Assembly (NCBI RefSeq): GCF_000153225.1 | Contig: NZ_CH724148.1 | Coordinates: forward strand, 1,506,842-1,570,841 | Length of the DNA: 64,000 bases | Source: Polaribacter irgensii 23-P | GTDB taxonomy: Bacteria; Bacteroidota; Bacteroidia; Flavobacteriales; Flavobacteriaceae | Reading direction: 5' to 3' | Shown: positions 54,239 to 63,055 of the stretch, piece after piece | Position numbering within the stretch: the first letter of the stretch is position 1 | Layout of the letters: each line of letters begins with the position of its first letter | Program-made: the position numbers and the translations under genes | Notes under the pieces: model-generated | Database searches by the model: none | What the model saw: only the letters and a program-made list of their open reading frames with translations | Told to the model about the DNA's origin: nothing

Positions 54239-54796
54239 AGCTATTCTAAGAGTATTCTTTCTCTAGGATATTTCAACACATTCGGACGCAGTAATGAGGT
54301 CTTATCTATTTGAGGATAAACAAAATATTTTTTTATAGATGGGTATGGGGGATTTACAAATTCATTGGATGTTAGTTTAGGTATTAAAAACATAAAACGA
54401 ACTTTTGGTACGACAATTTCTGCTTCTTACTTATTTTATAGAGACAAGTCTTACAAATTAATTTCAAATAACTATGTAAATCTCACTTTAAGGAGCACTC
54501 GAAATTTTGCAGTCCGCTTCCGACTGGCGTTTAATTTTATAATTTCAAAACAAGTGTTAACAGTAGATAAAAACGTTTTTTTAGACGATCAAAAAGTTTT
54601 GAAAAGTTTTTCTTTTGATATTTTCGACTTATTAAATACTCAAATAAGGCTTCCGCTATCGGTTCGCAAGTACTCCACGGACTTTGAAGTTGGTTATATT
54701 TTAAATCTACCCAAGGCAGTTTTACAAGAAGCAAATTTAAAAACAACAAGTTTCTTTAGTTTATCAATTGGATACTTATTTAACATAAGTAGATAA
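54239..54796 (+). pseudogene. C-terminal fragment of a membrane beta-barrel-like protein
   Basis: An open frame runs from a stop at 54236 to TAA at 54794-54796 (185 codons) with no in-frame ATG; only a TTG at 54365. It reads SILSLGYFNTFGRSNEV, then repeated alternating hydrophobic strands, and ends FFSLSIGYLFNISR, as Bacteroidota outer-membrane barrels often do. It follows the sigma-factor remnant by 114 nt, so the two may be leftovers of a sigma/anti-sigma/outer-membrane-protein locus that suffered deletions. A functional protein from a non-ATG start is possible but less likely. Confidence 0.55.
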
Positions 54797-54817
54797 TCAG
54801 CTTTCTTTTTTCTTTTG

Positions 54818-54825
54818 TATTTTTG
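54818..54825 (+). promoter_or_regulatory. Putative -7 element of the M28 peptidase gene
   Basis: TATTTTTG, exact consensus, 18 nt before the ATG at 54844. Confidence 0.5.
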
Positions 54826-54843
54826 GAATTAAAATTTATTTTC

Positions 54844-56169
54844 ATGAAAAATATTTCCATTTTATTTTTATTAATTTCAGTTGCAGTATCGGGTCAAACA
54901 GATCCAAAAATATATGATATAATAAAAGACGTTTCTGCGGATCGAATTAAAGCAGATGTAAAAACTTTAACAGAGTTTGGTACTAGAAACACATTTTCAG
55001 ATACCATTTCTAATACTCAGGGGATCGGAGCAGCAAGACGTTGGATAAAGTCTCAATTTGAGGTTATTTCTTCAGAATGCGACTCGTGTATGGAGGTGTT
55101 TTATCAAAAGGATTTTGTAACCAAAAAAGGGAATAACAGGGTGCCACACGACGCATGGGTTGTAAATGTAGTGGCCGTTCAGAAAGGAACAAAATATCCA
55201 AATAAATACATAATTATGAGTGGCGATATTGATTCACGCGCTAGTGATACGATGGATTTCACTACAGATGCTCCGGGGGCCAATGACAATGCTTCAGGAA
55301 TGGCTGGTACTTTGGAAGCCGCAAGAGTTTTGAGTGCTTACAAATTTGAAAGTAGTATTATTTATGTCGGGCTCTCAGGAGAAGAGCAAGGACTTTTTGG
55401 TGGTGCTGGATTGGTGCAGTATGTCAAAGAAAAAGGTTGGGATATTATTGGAATTTTAAACAATGATATGATTGGAAATATTACCGGAGTAGACGGCGTT
55501 ATTGACAACAGGTCATTCAGAATATTTAGTGAACCAGTGCCTGCAAATGAAACTGAGCGCCAGCGAAAAATGAGACGCTTTTATGGGGGTGAAGTCGATG
55601 GGATTTCGCGACAATTGGCGCGGTATATTCATAAAAGTGTAAGGATATATATGCCCGAAATGAATCCGATGATGATTTACAGGTTAGATCGCTTTGGAAG
55701 AGGGGGGCATCACAGACCATTTAATGATGCAGGCTTTGCGGGGATTCGAATTATGGAGGCACACGAAAATTACACACAGCAGCATCAGGATATTAGAATT
55801 GAGGATGGAATAAAATATGGGGATACCTTTGAGCATGTGAATTTTGGATACGCTAAAAAATTAACTGCGGTGAATGCTATTAGTCTCGCCAATTTAGCAT
55901 GGGCACCAGCAGCTCCAGAAGAGGTTGCTATTGGTGGTATTGTAGAGGCAAATGCTAGGTTGAGCTGGAGTAAAGTCGAAGGAGCAAAAGGATATAAGAT
56001 CTATTGGAGGGATACAACATCTCCAACTTGGGATCATGAGAGATATGTAGAAACTACAGCTTTTACCTTGGAAGGAATTGTAATTGATAATTTCTTTTTT
56101 GGAGTAGCTGCCATTGGTGAAAACGGTCATGAAAGTGTTGTGGTTTTTCCAAATAGAATTTTAAGATAA
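54844..56169 (+). CDS. Secreted M28-family peptidase
   Basis: Start at ATG 54844, which begins a signal peptide (MKNISILFLLISVAVSGQ); an upstream TTG at 54823 lies within the promoter. The 441-residue product has a co-catalytic zinc aminopeptidase domain: MSGDIDSRASD, GANDNASGMAGTLEAARVL (bridging Asp), GLSGEEQGLFGG (catalytic and ligand Glu), NNDMIGN (ligand Asp) and IMEAHENYTQQHQD (His). The last 90 residues look like a fibronectin-III-type domain (ARLSWSKVEGAKGYKIYW). It probably hydrolyses peptides outside the cytoplasm for nutrition. Single gene with a terminator. Confidence 0.9.
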   Translation: MKNISILFLLISVAVSGQTDPKIYDIIKDVSADRIKADVKTLTEFGTRNTFSDTISNTQGIGAARRWIKSQFEVISSECDSCMEVFYQKDFVTKKGNNRVPHDAWVVNVVAVQKGTKYPNKYIIMSGDIDSRASDTMDFTTDAPGANDNASGMAGTLEAARVLSAYKFESSIIYVGLSGEEQGLFGGAGLVQYVKEKGWDIIGILNNDMIGNITGVDGVIDNRSFRIFSEPVPANETERQRKMRRFYGGEVDGISRQLARYIHKSVRIYMPEMNPMMIYRLDRFGRGGHHRPFNDAGFAGIRIMEAHENYTQQHQDIRIEDGIKYGDTFEHVNFGYAKKLTAVNAISLANLAWAPAAPEEVAIGGIVEANARLSWSKVEGAKGYKIYWRDTTSPTWDHERYVETTAFTLEGIVIDNFFFGVAAIGENGHESVVVFPNRILR

Positions 56170-56188
56170 GATTTTAAATTTTTTTAAG

Positions 56189-56229
56189 AGAGTTTCTTGT
56201 GCAAACAGCATAAGAAACTCTTTTTTTTT
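56189..56229 (+). terminator. Terminator of the M28 peptidase gene
   Basis: AGAGTTTCTT pairs with AAGAAACTCT around a 13-nt loop, followed by T8-9. Confidence 0.88.
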
Positions 56230-56400
56230 GCATCCTATTTTAAACTTCTAAAAGAAAATAGATGCGTCCGTGCTCCGTGTGGAAAATTTCTTTTAAGATA
56301 AAAGTTAGATTATTTTCTATTTTTAGCCTGTAATAGGGGCTGCTTATTTATTTATAATATAAATCAATAGTTATTATTTCGTAATTAAAAGTATTACTCT

Positions 56401-56408
56401 TATATTTG
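56401..56408 (+). promoter_or_regulatory. Putative -7 element
   Basis: TATATTTG, exact consensus, 18 nt before the ATG at 56427. Confidence 0.5.
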
Positions 56409-56426
56409 AGTATAACACTACTGATT

Positions 56427-57020
56427 ATGAAAAATATAATTTTAATTATCTGTTTATTAATTGTGAACCTATCGTTTTCACAGAAAGATTCAAAACCCTT
56501 TGTAAAAAAAGTATTCTACAATCATGTTGAAGAAAAGCAGCAGCAAACGAATGCCTTTAATTTCTTTGGATTGCAAGGATTAGAAAAATTAAAGCTTTTA
56601 AAATCGATAAAGCCAACAAATAATTCAGAGGGTAAATTTCCTTTTTATAATAACAACAAGCAGTTACTGGATTTAGAGCTTGCCGTGAACAAGGAAATCG
56701 CAGCTGAAGAAATGATGGTTGGAGAACAAATTAAAAAGAAGACCATTTTTGTAGACAAAGTGGTTTTGAAAATTTTAAAAGACAACAATATCGAGTGTGC
56801 AGAATATATAAGTAGGGTTGATTTTCAGAGGGGGAGAACGAGCCATTTTTCCGAAAATTATACGTTAGATGTCAATAAATTAACATTTACATATCAATTT
56901 AAAAATGAGGTAGAATTTAAAATAGGTAAAGACCTCTATGCATATTTAAGTAAAATTTATAAATCTGAACTGGACAAAACACTTTTAAATAGTTTGAATT
57001 TATTTGTGATGAATTTCTAA
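56427..57020 (+). CDS. Secreted protein of unknown function
   Basis: Start at ATG 56427 (MKNIILIICLLIVNLSFSQ, a clear signal peptide cleaved near residue 19); the TTG at 56406 lies inside the -7 element. The 197-residue protein is Lys- and Asn-rich. It has two Lys/Gln helical stretches, and no domain I recognise. Single gene with own promoter; the next gene is convergent. Confidence 0.65.
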   Translation: MKNIILIICLLIVNLSFSQKDSKPFVKKVFYNHVEEKQQQTNAFNFFGLQGLEKLKLLKSIKPTNNSEGKFPFYNNNKQLLDLELAVNKEIAAEEMMVGEQIKKKTIFVDKVVLKILKDNNIECAEYISRVDFQRGRTSHFSENYTLDVNKLTFTYQFKNEVEFKIGKDLYAYLSKIYKSELDKTLLNSLNLFVMNF

Positions 57021-57174
57021 GGTCTTGAAGTATAAATGCCAAAAGGGATGGAATGTACTAGTTTAGAAATCATTTTATTTACTTAGAGCCCGTATAAAAC
57101 ACAGTACATTGATTGTAATGTGTTGCGTTGAGGAGTTTTTCCCAAACTTAAAATAATGAAAAATAAAAAAGTAT

Positions 57175-57212
57175 AAAAAAACCGAATTATAAATATATAA
57201 TTCGGTTTTTTA
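57175..57212. terminator. Intrinsic terminator
   Basis: A 14-bp stem ACCGAATTATA / TATAATTCGGT with flanking A6 and T6, between the secreted-protein gene and the convergent AAA ATPase gene. Confidence 0.9.
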
Positions 57213-57247
57213 GCATCATAATTTAGTGCATTGGATATCCGTAAATA

Positions 57248-58714
57248 CTACAATCCACTTATAAAATTTCCATAAGGATCTTTAAATTGCGTTCCTTCTG
57301 CAAAACGATATTTGCTTAATTTTTTAAACTCAACCAAGGCCCACAGCACAAACTCTTTCATAAAATAGGTATCTGCTTCATTCATGTTTGGCTGGTATTT
57401 CGTTACAAAATCACTCAAAGGTTGTACTTTGTCCAGCTCAGCTTTGTATTGTGCCTCAGAATGTTCATCTAACAATTCAAAATCTTCCTCTGTGTTAAAG
57501 AACCAAGAAATTATCGCGTCGTAAGGTGTTTCTTCCTCTTGTTTTTCTAACTTTTTAATTTCAGGAAAATAGCTTGGAAACAGTGTCGTTACCGCTTTTT
57601 TAATCAAACGGTCCGCCACCACATGAGCGCCTTCCTGCTCTCCTTCGTATACTAATTCTACTTTACCAGTAATTGCAGGTATGATTCCATCAAAATCACT
57701 CAAACGAACCATCGTCTCGGCATCACCAGATAGCAAGGCTCTTCGCTCTGCAGTACTTAATAAATTTTCAAAAGCAGAAATACTTAAACGGGCACTTACA
57801 CCACTTTTAGCGTCTATATATTCACTCTCTCTAGCTTCAAATACAATTTGTTCTAAAAGATCCTTTGCAAGCTCAGGCACCGCAATAAATTCTTTTTGGG
57901 CGCTTGCTTTGCTAGTTTCTTGTTGCGTAATTGTTTTTGCAGTTTCAATATCTGCAGGATAATGCGTTAAGATTTGTGATCCAATTCTGTCTTTTAAAGG
58001 AGTTACAATACTTCCTCTACTTGTATAATCTTCTGGGTTTGCTGTAAATACAAACTGCATGTCTAAAGGAAGTCTTAATTTAAAACCTCTAATTTGAATG
58101 TCGCCTTCCTGTAATATGTTGAATAAAGCTACTTGTATTCTAGCTTGTAAATCAGGCAATTCGTTGATCACAAAAATACAGCGATTCGCTCTTGGAATCA
58201 TTCCGTAATGAATTACGCGGTCATCGGCATAACTTAATTTAAGGTTCGCTGCTTTTATAGGATCTACATCTCCAATAATATCGGCAACAGTAACATCTGG
58301 TGTTGCTAATTTTTCTGCATAGCGCTCTTCTCTGTGCATCCAGAAAATAGGTGTTTTGTCTCCTTTTTCTTTAATTATTTCTTGGGCAAATCTTGAGATT
58401 GGGTTTAAGGGATCATCGTTTATTTCAGAGCCTTCAACAACCGGAATATATTCGTCTAATAGGTTGACCATTAGTCTAGCAAGACGTGTTTTTGCTTGTC
58501 CACGTAAACCGAGTAAGTTGATATTGTGTTTGCTTAAGATGGCTCTTTCCAGTTCTGGTATTACCGTATTTTCATATCCATGAACGCCTTTAAACACCGT
58601 CTCTTTACTCATTATTCTACTGATGAGGTTCTCACGTAATTCGTCTTTTATGGTTCTTGATGTGTATCCAGATTTTACTAATTGTCCTAATGTTTTTATC
58701 TTACTTATATTCAT
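57248..58714 (-). CDS. Mg-chelatase-like AAA+ ATPase (MoxR-type)
   Basis: A 488-residue ATPase. The P-loop is GLRGQAKT (residues 69-76), with Ala where most have Gly before Lys75, as in this subfamily. The Walker B-like FVINELPDLQ and the sensor FTANPEDY follow. It resembles magnesium-chelatase subunit I and MoxR ATPases. The partner VWA gene lies just upstream on the same strand. Such pairs are thought to act as chaperone-like remodelling machines. No Mg-chelatase H subunit or chlorophyll genes are present, so a chlorophyll role is unlikely. Substrate unknown. Confidence 0.85.
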   Translation of the reverse strand: MNISKIKTLGQLVKSGYTSRTIKDELRENLISRIMSKETVFKGVHGYENTVIPELERAILSKHNINLLGLRGQAKTRLARLMVNLLDEYIPVVEGSEINDDPLNPISRFAQEIIKEKGDKTPIFWMHREERYAEKLATPDVTVADIIGDVDPIKAANLKLSYADDRVIHYGMIPRANRCIFVINELPDLQARIQVALFNILQEGDIQIRGFKLRLPLDMQFVFTANPEDYTSRGSIVTPLKDRIGSQILTHYPADIETAKTITQQETSKASAQKEFIAVPELAKDLLEQIVFEARESEYIDAKSGVSARLSISAFENLLSTAERRALLSGDAETMVRLSDFDGIIPAITGKVELVYEGEQEGAHVVADRLIKKAVTTLFPSYFPEIKKLEKQEEETPYDAIISWFFNTEEDFELLDEHSEAQYKAELDKVQPLSDFVTKYQPNMNEADTYFMKEFVLWALVEFKKLSKYRFAEGTQFKDPYGNFISGL

Positions 58715-58776
58715 TTAGTTTGTTTTATTCCTTTGTCTTTCAGTTTTCTGTTTGTCTGCTGCTAAGGGGGATGCAG

Positions 58777-59904
58777 TTATCCCTTGATATTTTTTTTCCT
58801 ATTTGTTTCGTAATCTTCAAAAATCATTTCGCCCAAACCTTTCAAACCGGTATAAAACGCTTTGCCCTGATTTGCTTTTGTAAAAGCCCTCACAAATTGC
58901 ATTAAGTAGGGATCTTGGGCAATCATAAATGTAGTGATGGGAATGCGTAATTTTCTCGCCTGTTGCGCCATCGCGTAACATTTGTTTACAATGTGTTCGT
59001 CTAAGCCATTACTGTTTTTGTAATATTGGCCATCAGGCAAACGCAAGCAGCTTGGTTTTCCATCGGTAATCATAAAAATTTGCTTGTTGGTGTTTCTTTT
59101 TCTTCGCAACAGGTCCATTGCTAGATTTAAACCAGCAACAGTGTTGGTGTGATACGGTCCCACTTGTAAATAGGGCAAATCTTTAATTTTTATGGACCAG
59201 GCATCATTTCCAAAAACTATAATATCCAAGGTGTCTTTCGGATAGCGTGTGGTAATCAATTCGGCCAAGGCCATTGCTACCTTTTTTGCAGGTGTAATTC
59301 TGTCTTCTCCATACAAGATCATAGAATGGCTAATGTCGATCATTAAAACGGTACTCATTTGGCTTTTGTGAAGCGTCTCTTCGACGACCAAATCATTTTC
59401 GGTTAAATTAAAATCATCGATTCCGTTATTAATTTGAGCATTTTTAATACTCTCGGTAATGGAAACTTTATCTAGAGCGTCTCCAAATTGATATGCACGC
59501 ACGTCACCGGTATGTTCATCTCCAATTCCGGGGGATTTACTTTTATGGTTTCCTGCACCACTTTTTTTGATTTTTCCAAAAATGTGGTTTAGTGCCTGTT
59601 GTCGGATAGCGCGTTCTGTTTTTGGAGTGATTTTTGTTCCTCCAGTACCCTCTCCTTTAACTTCTTCCTTAATGTAGCCTTTCTTTTTTAAGTCTTCAAT
59701 AAAATCGTCGATGGTATATTCGGCATCGGTTAATTTATATTCAACATCTAAAGAACGCAACCAGTCGATGGCTTCGTCAAAATCACCAGAAGTATGAGTT
59801 ATCAATTCTTTGAAAATTTCGAATAATTTATCAAAGGGAGATTGATTTTCTGCTTCATAGGTTTTGAACACAAAACCTTTTCTTTTTTTGTTATTTTTCA
59901 TCAC
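58777..59904 (-). CDS. VWA-domain protein, partner of the AAA+ ATPase
   Basis: A 375-residue protein with an acidic/helical N-terminal half (about 1-180) and a C-terminal von Willebrand A domain. The MIDAS metal site is VLMIDISHSM (Asp190, Ser192, Ser194) with later Thr/Asp positions in KQIFMITDGKPSCLR. A Gly/Lys-rich linker lies at about 83-135. The gene precedes the AAA+ gene with a 62-nt gap, so both are one operon. The pair MoxR-ATPase plus VWA is widespread; targets are usually unknown. Confidence 0.86.
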   Translation of the reverse strand: MMKNNKKRKGFVFKTYEAENQSPFDKLFEIFKELITHTSGDFDEAIDWLRSLDVEYKLTDAEYTIDDFIEDLKKKGYIKEEVKGEGTGGTKITPKTERAIRQQALNHIFGKIKKSGAGNHKSKSPGIGDEHTGDVRAYQFGDALDKVSITESIKNAQINNGIDDFNLTENDLVVEETLHKSQMSTVLMIDISHSMILYGEDRITPAKKVAMALAELITTRYPKDTLDIIVFGNDAWSIKIKDLPYLQVGPYHTNTVAGLNLAMDLLRRKRNTNKQIFMITDGKPSCLRLPDGQYYKNSNGLDEHIVNKCYAMAQQARKLRIPITTFMIAQDPYLMQFVRAFTKANQGKAFYTGLKGLGEMIFEDYETNRKKNIKG

Positions 59905-60287
59905 TATAAAAATACGCCTTTCTTGAGTGTCTAAAAATATTTTAACATAGCTTTAGTATATGCATCAATCGTTAAATGTGATACTTGAATAATTCGCAAA
60001 TTTTTATTAATAAAAAGGATAATCTCATTTTTTTAGAAGTCCTAAATTATAAATAGTACCGATAATTGGTGTGAAAGAAGTTGTAAAACAACTATTTAAA
60101 CGAAGTGTTTCCATTTGTTTTTACAATTTTAGTTCGTCTTTTTTCGGTGCTATATTTGAGTTTATTACAAAATTTAACGCGTGCCTTTAAATAGAGATCG
60201 GTGGAATGACAAAACAGTTCTTTTTTTAAATAAAATATTTTTTAAACAAAACGCAGTCTTCTCGATTTGGGTTTTTATCTTTACAAC
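59905..60287. other. 383-nt AT-rich divergent intergenic region
   Basis: No coding frame with a plausible start. An exact -7 element TATATTTG lies at 60151-60158 (plus) but 129 nt from the next gene, so it might drive that gene with a leader or a small RNA. TATCTTTA at 60276-60283 lies 4 nt before the ATG at 60288. Near the VWA gene, TATTTTTA is readable on the minus strand close to its start. Nothing else recognised. Confidence 0.5.
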
Positions 60288-61166
60288 ATGGCAAATATAT
60301 TAATTACTGGCGGTACGGGTTTAGTGGGAACGAGACTCACTCGACTCTTACTAGAACGAAAGCATAAAGTAAGAGTTTTAAGTAGGAGTCCTGCGTTAGA
60401 AAATGAGTTCAAGTGGGACGTTTCAAAGGGCTTTATCGCTGAAGAAGCATTAGAAAATGTGGATTATATTATTCATTTAGCAGGTGCTGGAATCGCAGAT
60501 AAGCGTTGGACAAAAGATAGAAAAAAAATACTTATTGACAGTAGGGTGAAGACTGCAAATTTATTATTTCAAAAAATTAAAGAAAGAAACATTGTTTTGA
60601 AAGGATTTATTTCTTCTTCTGGAAGTAATTATTATGGCGCGACTACTACGGACAGGATTCACCAAGAAGCATCGCCTGTGGGAACCGATTTTCTAGGTGT
60701 TGTTTGTCAGCAATGGGAAGCAGCAGCAAATCAATTTCTAAAATTAGACATTCCGGTAACAATCTTAAGAACGGGGGTTGTGCTCTCTAAGAAAGGTGGC
60801 GCTTTAGAGAAAATGAAGACGCCTGTAATTTCTCCATTAGGTTCTGGAAAGCAGTTTATGCCATGGATTCATATAGACGACTTGTGTGCCCTTTATATTA
60901 AGACTGTAGAAGAAAATATTGTAGGTATTTACAATGCGGTAGCTCCGGAGCATGCGAATAGTACAGCATTTTCAAAAACATTGGCAAATGTTTTGAAAAG
61001 GGTATATGTACCGATAGCAGTGCCTGGATTTTTATTAAAATTAGTCTTTGGAGAGTTGGCGATTATCCTATTGGAGGGAAGTAGGTTGTCCTCTGAAAAA
61101 ATTGGGAAGAAAGGGTTTGTTTTTAAATACGGTACTTTGAAGTTGGCTTTAAAAAGTCTTTTGTAA
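60288..61166 (+). CDS. TIGR01777 family NAD-dependent epimerase/oxidoreductase
   Basis: Start at ATG 60288, because it begins directly with the NAD-binding strand (ANILITGGTGLVGTRLTRLL). A TTG at 60267 lies upstream of a -7-like element and would add residues before the fold. The 292-residue product belongs to the extended SDR family of YfcH/SDR39U1, with blocks GAGIADKRWTKDRK, SSGSNYYG and GKQFMPWIHIDDL. The catalytic Tyr is in SNYYG. Function of the family is unknown. Confidence 0.9.
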   Translation: MANILITGGTGLVGTRLTRLLLERKHKVRVLSRSPALENEFKWDVSKGFIAEEALENVDYIIHLAGAGIADKRWTKDRKKILIDSRVKTANLLFQKIKERNIVLKGFISSSGSNYYGATTTDRIHQEASPVGTDFLGVVCQQWEAAANQFLKLDIPVTILRTGVVLSKKGGALEKMKTPVISPLGSGKQFMPWIHIDDLCALYIKTVEENIVGIYNAVAPEHANSTAFSKTLANVLKRVYVPIAVPGFLLKLVFGELAIILLEGSRLSSEKIGKKGFVFKYGTLKLALKSLL

Positions 61167-61322
61167 TTTTCTTTATGATGCACCATTTTACTCTTCGTTT
61201 TAAAAAGTAAACAGCCTTTGAATGATAGCTATTTTTATCTGGAGGTTAGAATTCTGAAAAGAGGAGTTCGATTAGGTGCTGAATGGCTTTGATATCAATA
61301 AGGTTGTGATTTGTAATTGTCT

Positions 61323-61592
61323 TTATTTAATTTTTGCTTTTAAAACAATCATTGCCAATTTTATATATTCTTTTTTAGCCTGCTTCGCAGACATGTTTTT
61401 CAACTGCATCCAAGCATTAATTTTGAAGGCATTTCGAACATCTAACTTTACGTCAAATGGAAAGGTGCTGCCAAAGGTAGCTTGTTTGTAGTATGCATAA
61501 AACTTAAGCATAATATCTGGGGCTACGGCCTCATTTAATTCTGAAATTGAACTAAAAGCCTCTTTAAACGCAAGGTCTAAATCAGAAGTCAT
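61323..61592 (-). CDS. Acyl-CoA-binding protein
   Basis: An 89-residue protein matching the four-helix ACBP fold: LDLAFKEAFSSI at the start, the ligand-binding LKFYAYYKQATFG, then FKINAWMQLKNMSAKQAKKEYIKLA. The conserved Tyr and Lys residues that bind the CoA phosphate (YAYYKQ, and KKEYIK) are intact. It starts 2 nt after the psd stop, closing a lipid-metabolism operon. ACBP binds long-chain acyl-CoA esters; presence in Bacteroidota is known. Confidence 0.92.
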   Translation of the reverse strand: MTSDLDLAFKEAFSSISELNEAVAPDIMLKFYAYYKQATFGSTFPFDVKLDVRNAFKINAWMQLKNMSAKQAKKEYIKLAMIVLKAKIK

Positions 61593-61594
61593 AT

Positions 61595-62251
61595 CTATTT
61601 TTTTGCAATCACTTGAGTTCCTCCTTTAACAGTGTCTCCTAATTTTACAGTTAATTCAGTACCAATAGGAAGATATAAATCTACTCGCGATCCGAACTTA
61701 ATAAAACCGGCATCAGCGCCTTGAATTACAAGATCTCCTTCTTTTGCATAGTTCACGATTCTTTTTGCCAGTGCACCTGCAATTTGACGGTATAATACTT
61801 CTCCAAAACTTGTATTGTCTATAACTACTGAGGTTCTTTCGTTTTCTGTAGATGCTTTCGGATGCCAAGCAACTAAGTATTTTCCTGGATGGTATTTGCT
61901 ATATTTTATGGCGCCGCTCATTGCAGACCTTGTAACATGTACATTGATTGGTGACATAAAAATGGAAACTTGCAGCCTTTTGTCTTTGAAGTATTCTGGT
62001 TCTTCTACTTCTTCAATAACCACTACTTTTCCGTCCACTGGTGCGATGATTACATTGTCGTCTAAAATAGTTACCCTTTTTGGATCTCTAAAAAACTGCA
62101 ATACAGTAAATAATAAGCCTAAGACTACAATTTGAATTGATTTTACCAGCCAGGTAGTTTCAATAAGTTTTTCTGCCAGTAAAATAGCGGCAATAGATAA
62201 AACAAATGCAATGACAATAATCTTGTACCCTTCTTTATGAAAACGAATCAT
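61595..62251 (-). CDS. psd: Phosphatidylserine decarboxylase (short form)
   Basis: A 218-residue proenzyme that makes phosphatidylethanolamine. The self-cleavage site lies in FIKFGSRVDLYLP at Gly187-Ser188, where Ser becomes the pyruvoyl group; here it is GS rather than the LGST of long forms, usual in this bacterial group. The PVDGKVVVIE and the SPINVHVTRSAMSG (conserved His) blocks are also seen. One or two N-terminal hydrophobic helices (about 10-55) anchor it. It starts 2 nt after cdsA stops. Confidence 0.95.
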   Translation of the reverse strand: MIRFHKEGYKIIVIAFVLSIAAILLAEKLIETTWLVKSIQIVVLGLLFTVLQFFRDPKRVTILDDNVIIAPVDGKVVVIEEVEEPEYFKDKRLQVSIFMSPINVHVTRSAMSGAIKYSKYHPGKYLVAWHPKASTENERTSVVIDNTSFGEVLYRQIAGALAKRIVNYAKEGDLVIQGADAGFIKFGSRVDLYLPIGTELTVKLGDTVKGGTQVIAKK

Positions 62252-62253
62252 TT

Positions 62254-63054
62254 TTAAATAATAAAATTAATATACAAATATACGAATGGAGCGGCAAATA
62301 ACAAGCTATCTAAGCGATCTAAAATTCCGCCATGTCCTGGCATAATAGTGCCACTATCTTTTATTTTAGCTTGTCTTTTTAATTTAGACTCTATTAAATC
62401 ACCAATGGTTCCTATGACAGAGATGATGGAGGCAACAGCGAACCAATGCAGCACAGAAAAATCTGAGCTGAAGAGACTAATACTAATAAGATAAGCTGCA
62501 ATAAGTGTGAAAAAAAATCCCCCAATAAATCCTTCGACGGTTTTTTTAGGAGATACAGAAACAAATAATTTTGTTTTTCCAAAGTTTTTTCCCACCAAAA
62601 AAGCAAAGCTATCATTTACCCATATAAGAATCAAAACAGAGATCATTAGGAAAGGAGTATAGTTTTGATTGTAAAATGGTAATAATGTAAGAAAGCAAAA
62701 GGAGAAAATTAAATAACGAATGGAGAGTCCTAATTTTTCTCTCTCGGTTGAAAAAGTGATTTCTTTTTTTGCGAATAACTGGTATATCAAATAGACAGAG
62801 GATGCGATGTTGATTGCTAATATCATTTTTATAGCATAACTTTCTGGTCGTTTATGCATTAAGAAGAGAGTCAGCCCAAATAATAAATAAGCAATTACAC
62901 TTTTAAATTTTGTTATTTTAGAGAGTTCATAAATGGCAATAATAGCAAAAAAGGCAACTAATAAGATATAAGATTCTTTAGAAAAAAGAATAGCTGACAC
63001 AAAAATTGATACATAAATGATCCCGGAAAGACTCCTTCTTAAAAGGTTGCGCAT
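62254..63054 (-). CDS. cdsA: Phosphatidate cytidylyltransferase
   Basis: A 266-residue polytopic membrane enzyme making CDP-diacylglycerol from phosphatidic acid and CTP. The C-terminal signature is IMPGHGGILDRLDSLLFA. About seven or eight hydrophobic helices are seen. PKKTVEGFIGG is another conserved block. It begins 1 nt after the LUD gene stop and precedes psd by 2 nt; CDP-DAG feeds phosphatidylserine and then Psd. Confidence 0.96.
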   Translation of the reverse strand: MRNLLRRSLSGIIYVSIFVSAILFSKESYILLVAFFAIIAIYELSKITKFKSVIAYLLFGLTLFLMHKRPESYAIKMILAINIASSVYLIYQLFAKKEITFSTEREKLGLSIRYLIFSFCFLTLLPFYNQNYTPFLMISVLILIWVNDSFAFLVGKNFGKTKLFVSVSPKKTVEGFIGGFFFTLIAAYLISISLFSSDFSVLHWFAVASIISVIGTIGDLIESKLKRQAKIKDSGTIMPGHGGILDRLDSLLFAAPFVYLYINFII

Positions 63055-63055
63055 A

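Noticed and set aside
57248..59904. Magnesium chelatase for bacteriochlorophyll
   Set aside because: The ATPase resembles BchI, but no BchH/BchD-size subunit or bch gene is present, and the organism has proteorhodopsin. A general MoxR/VWA pair fits better.
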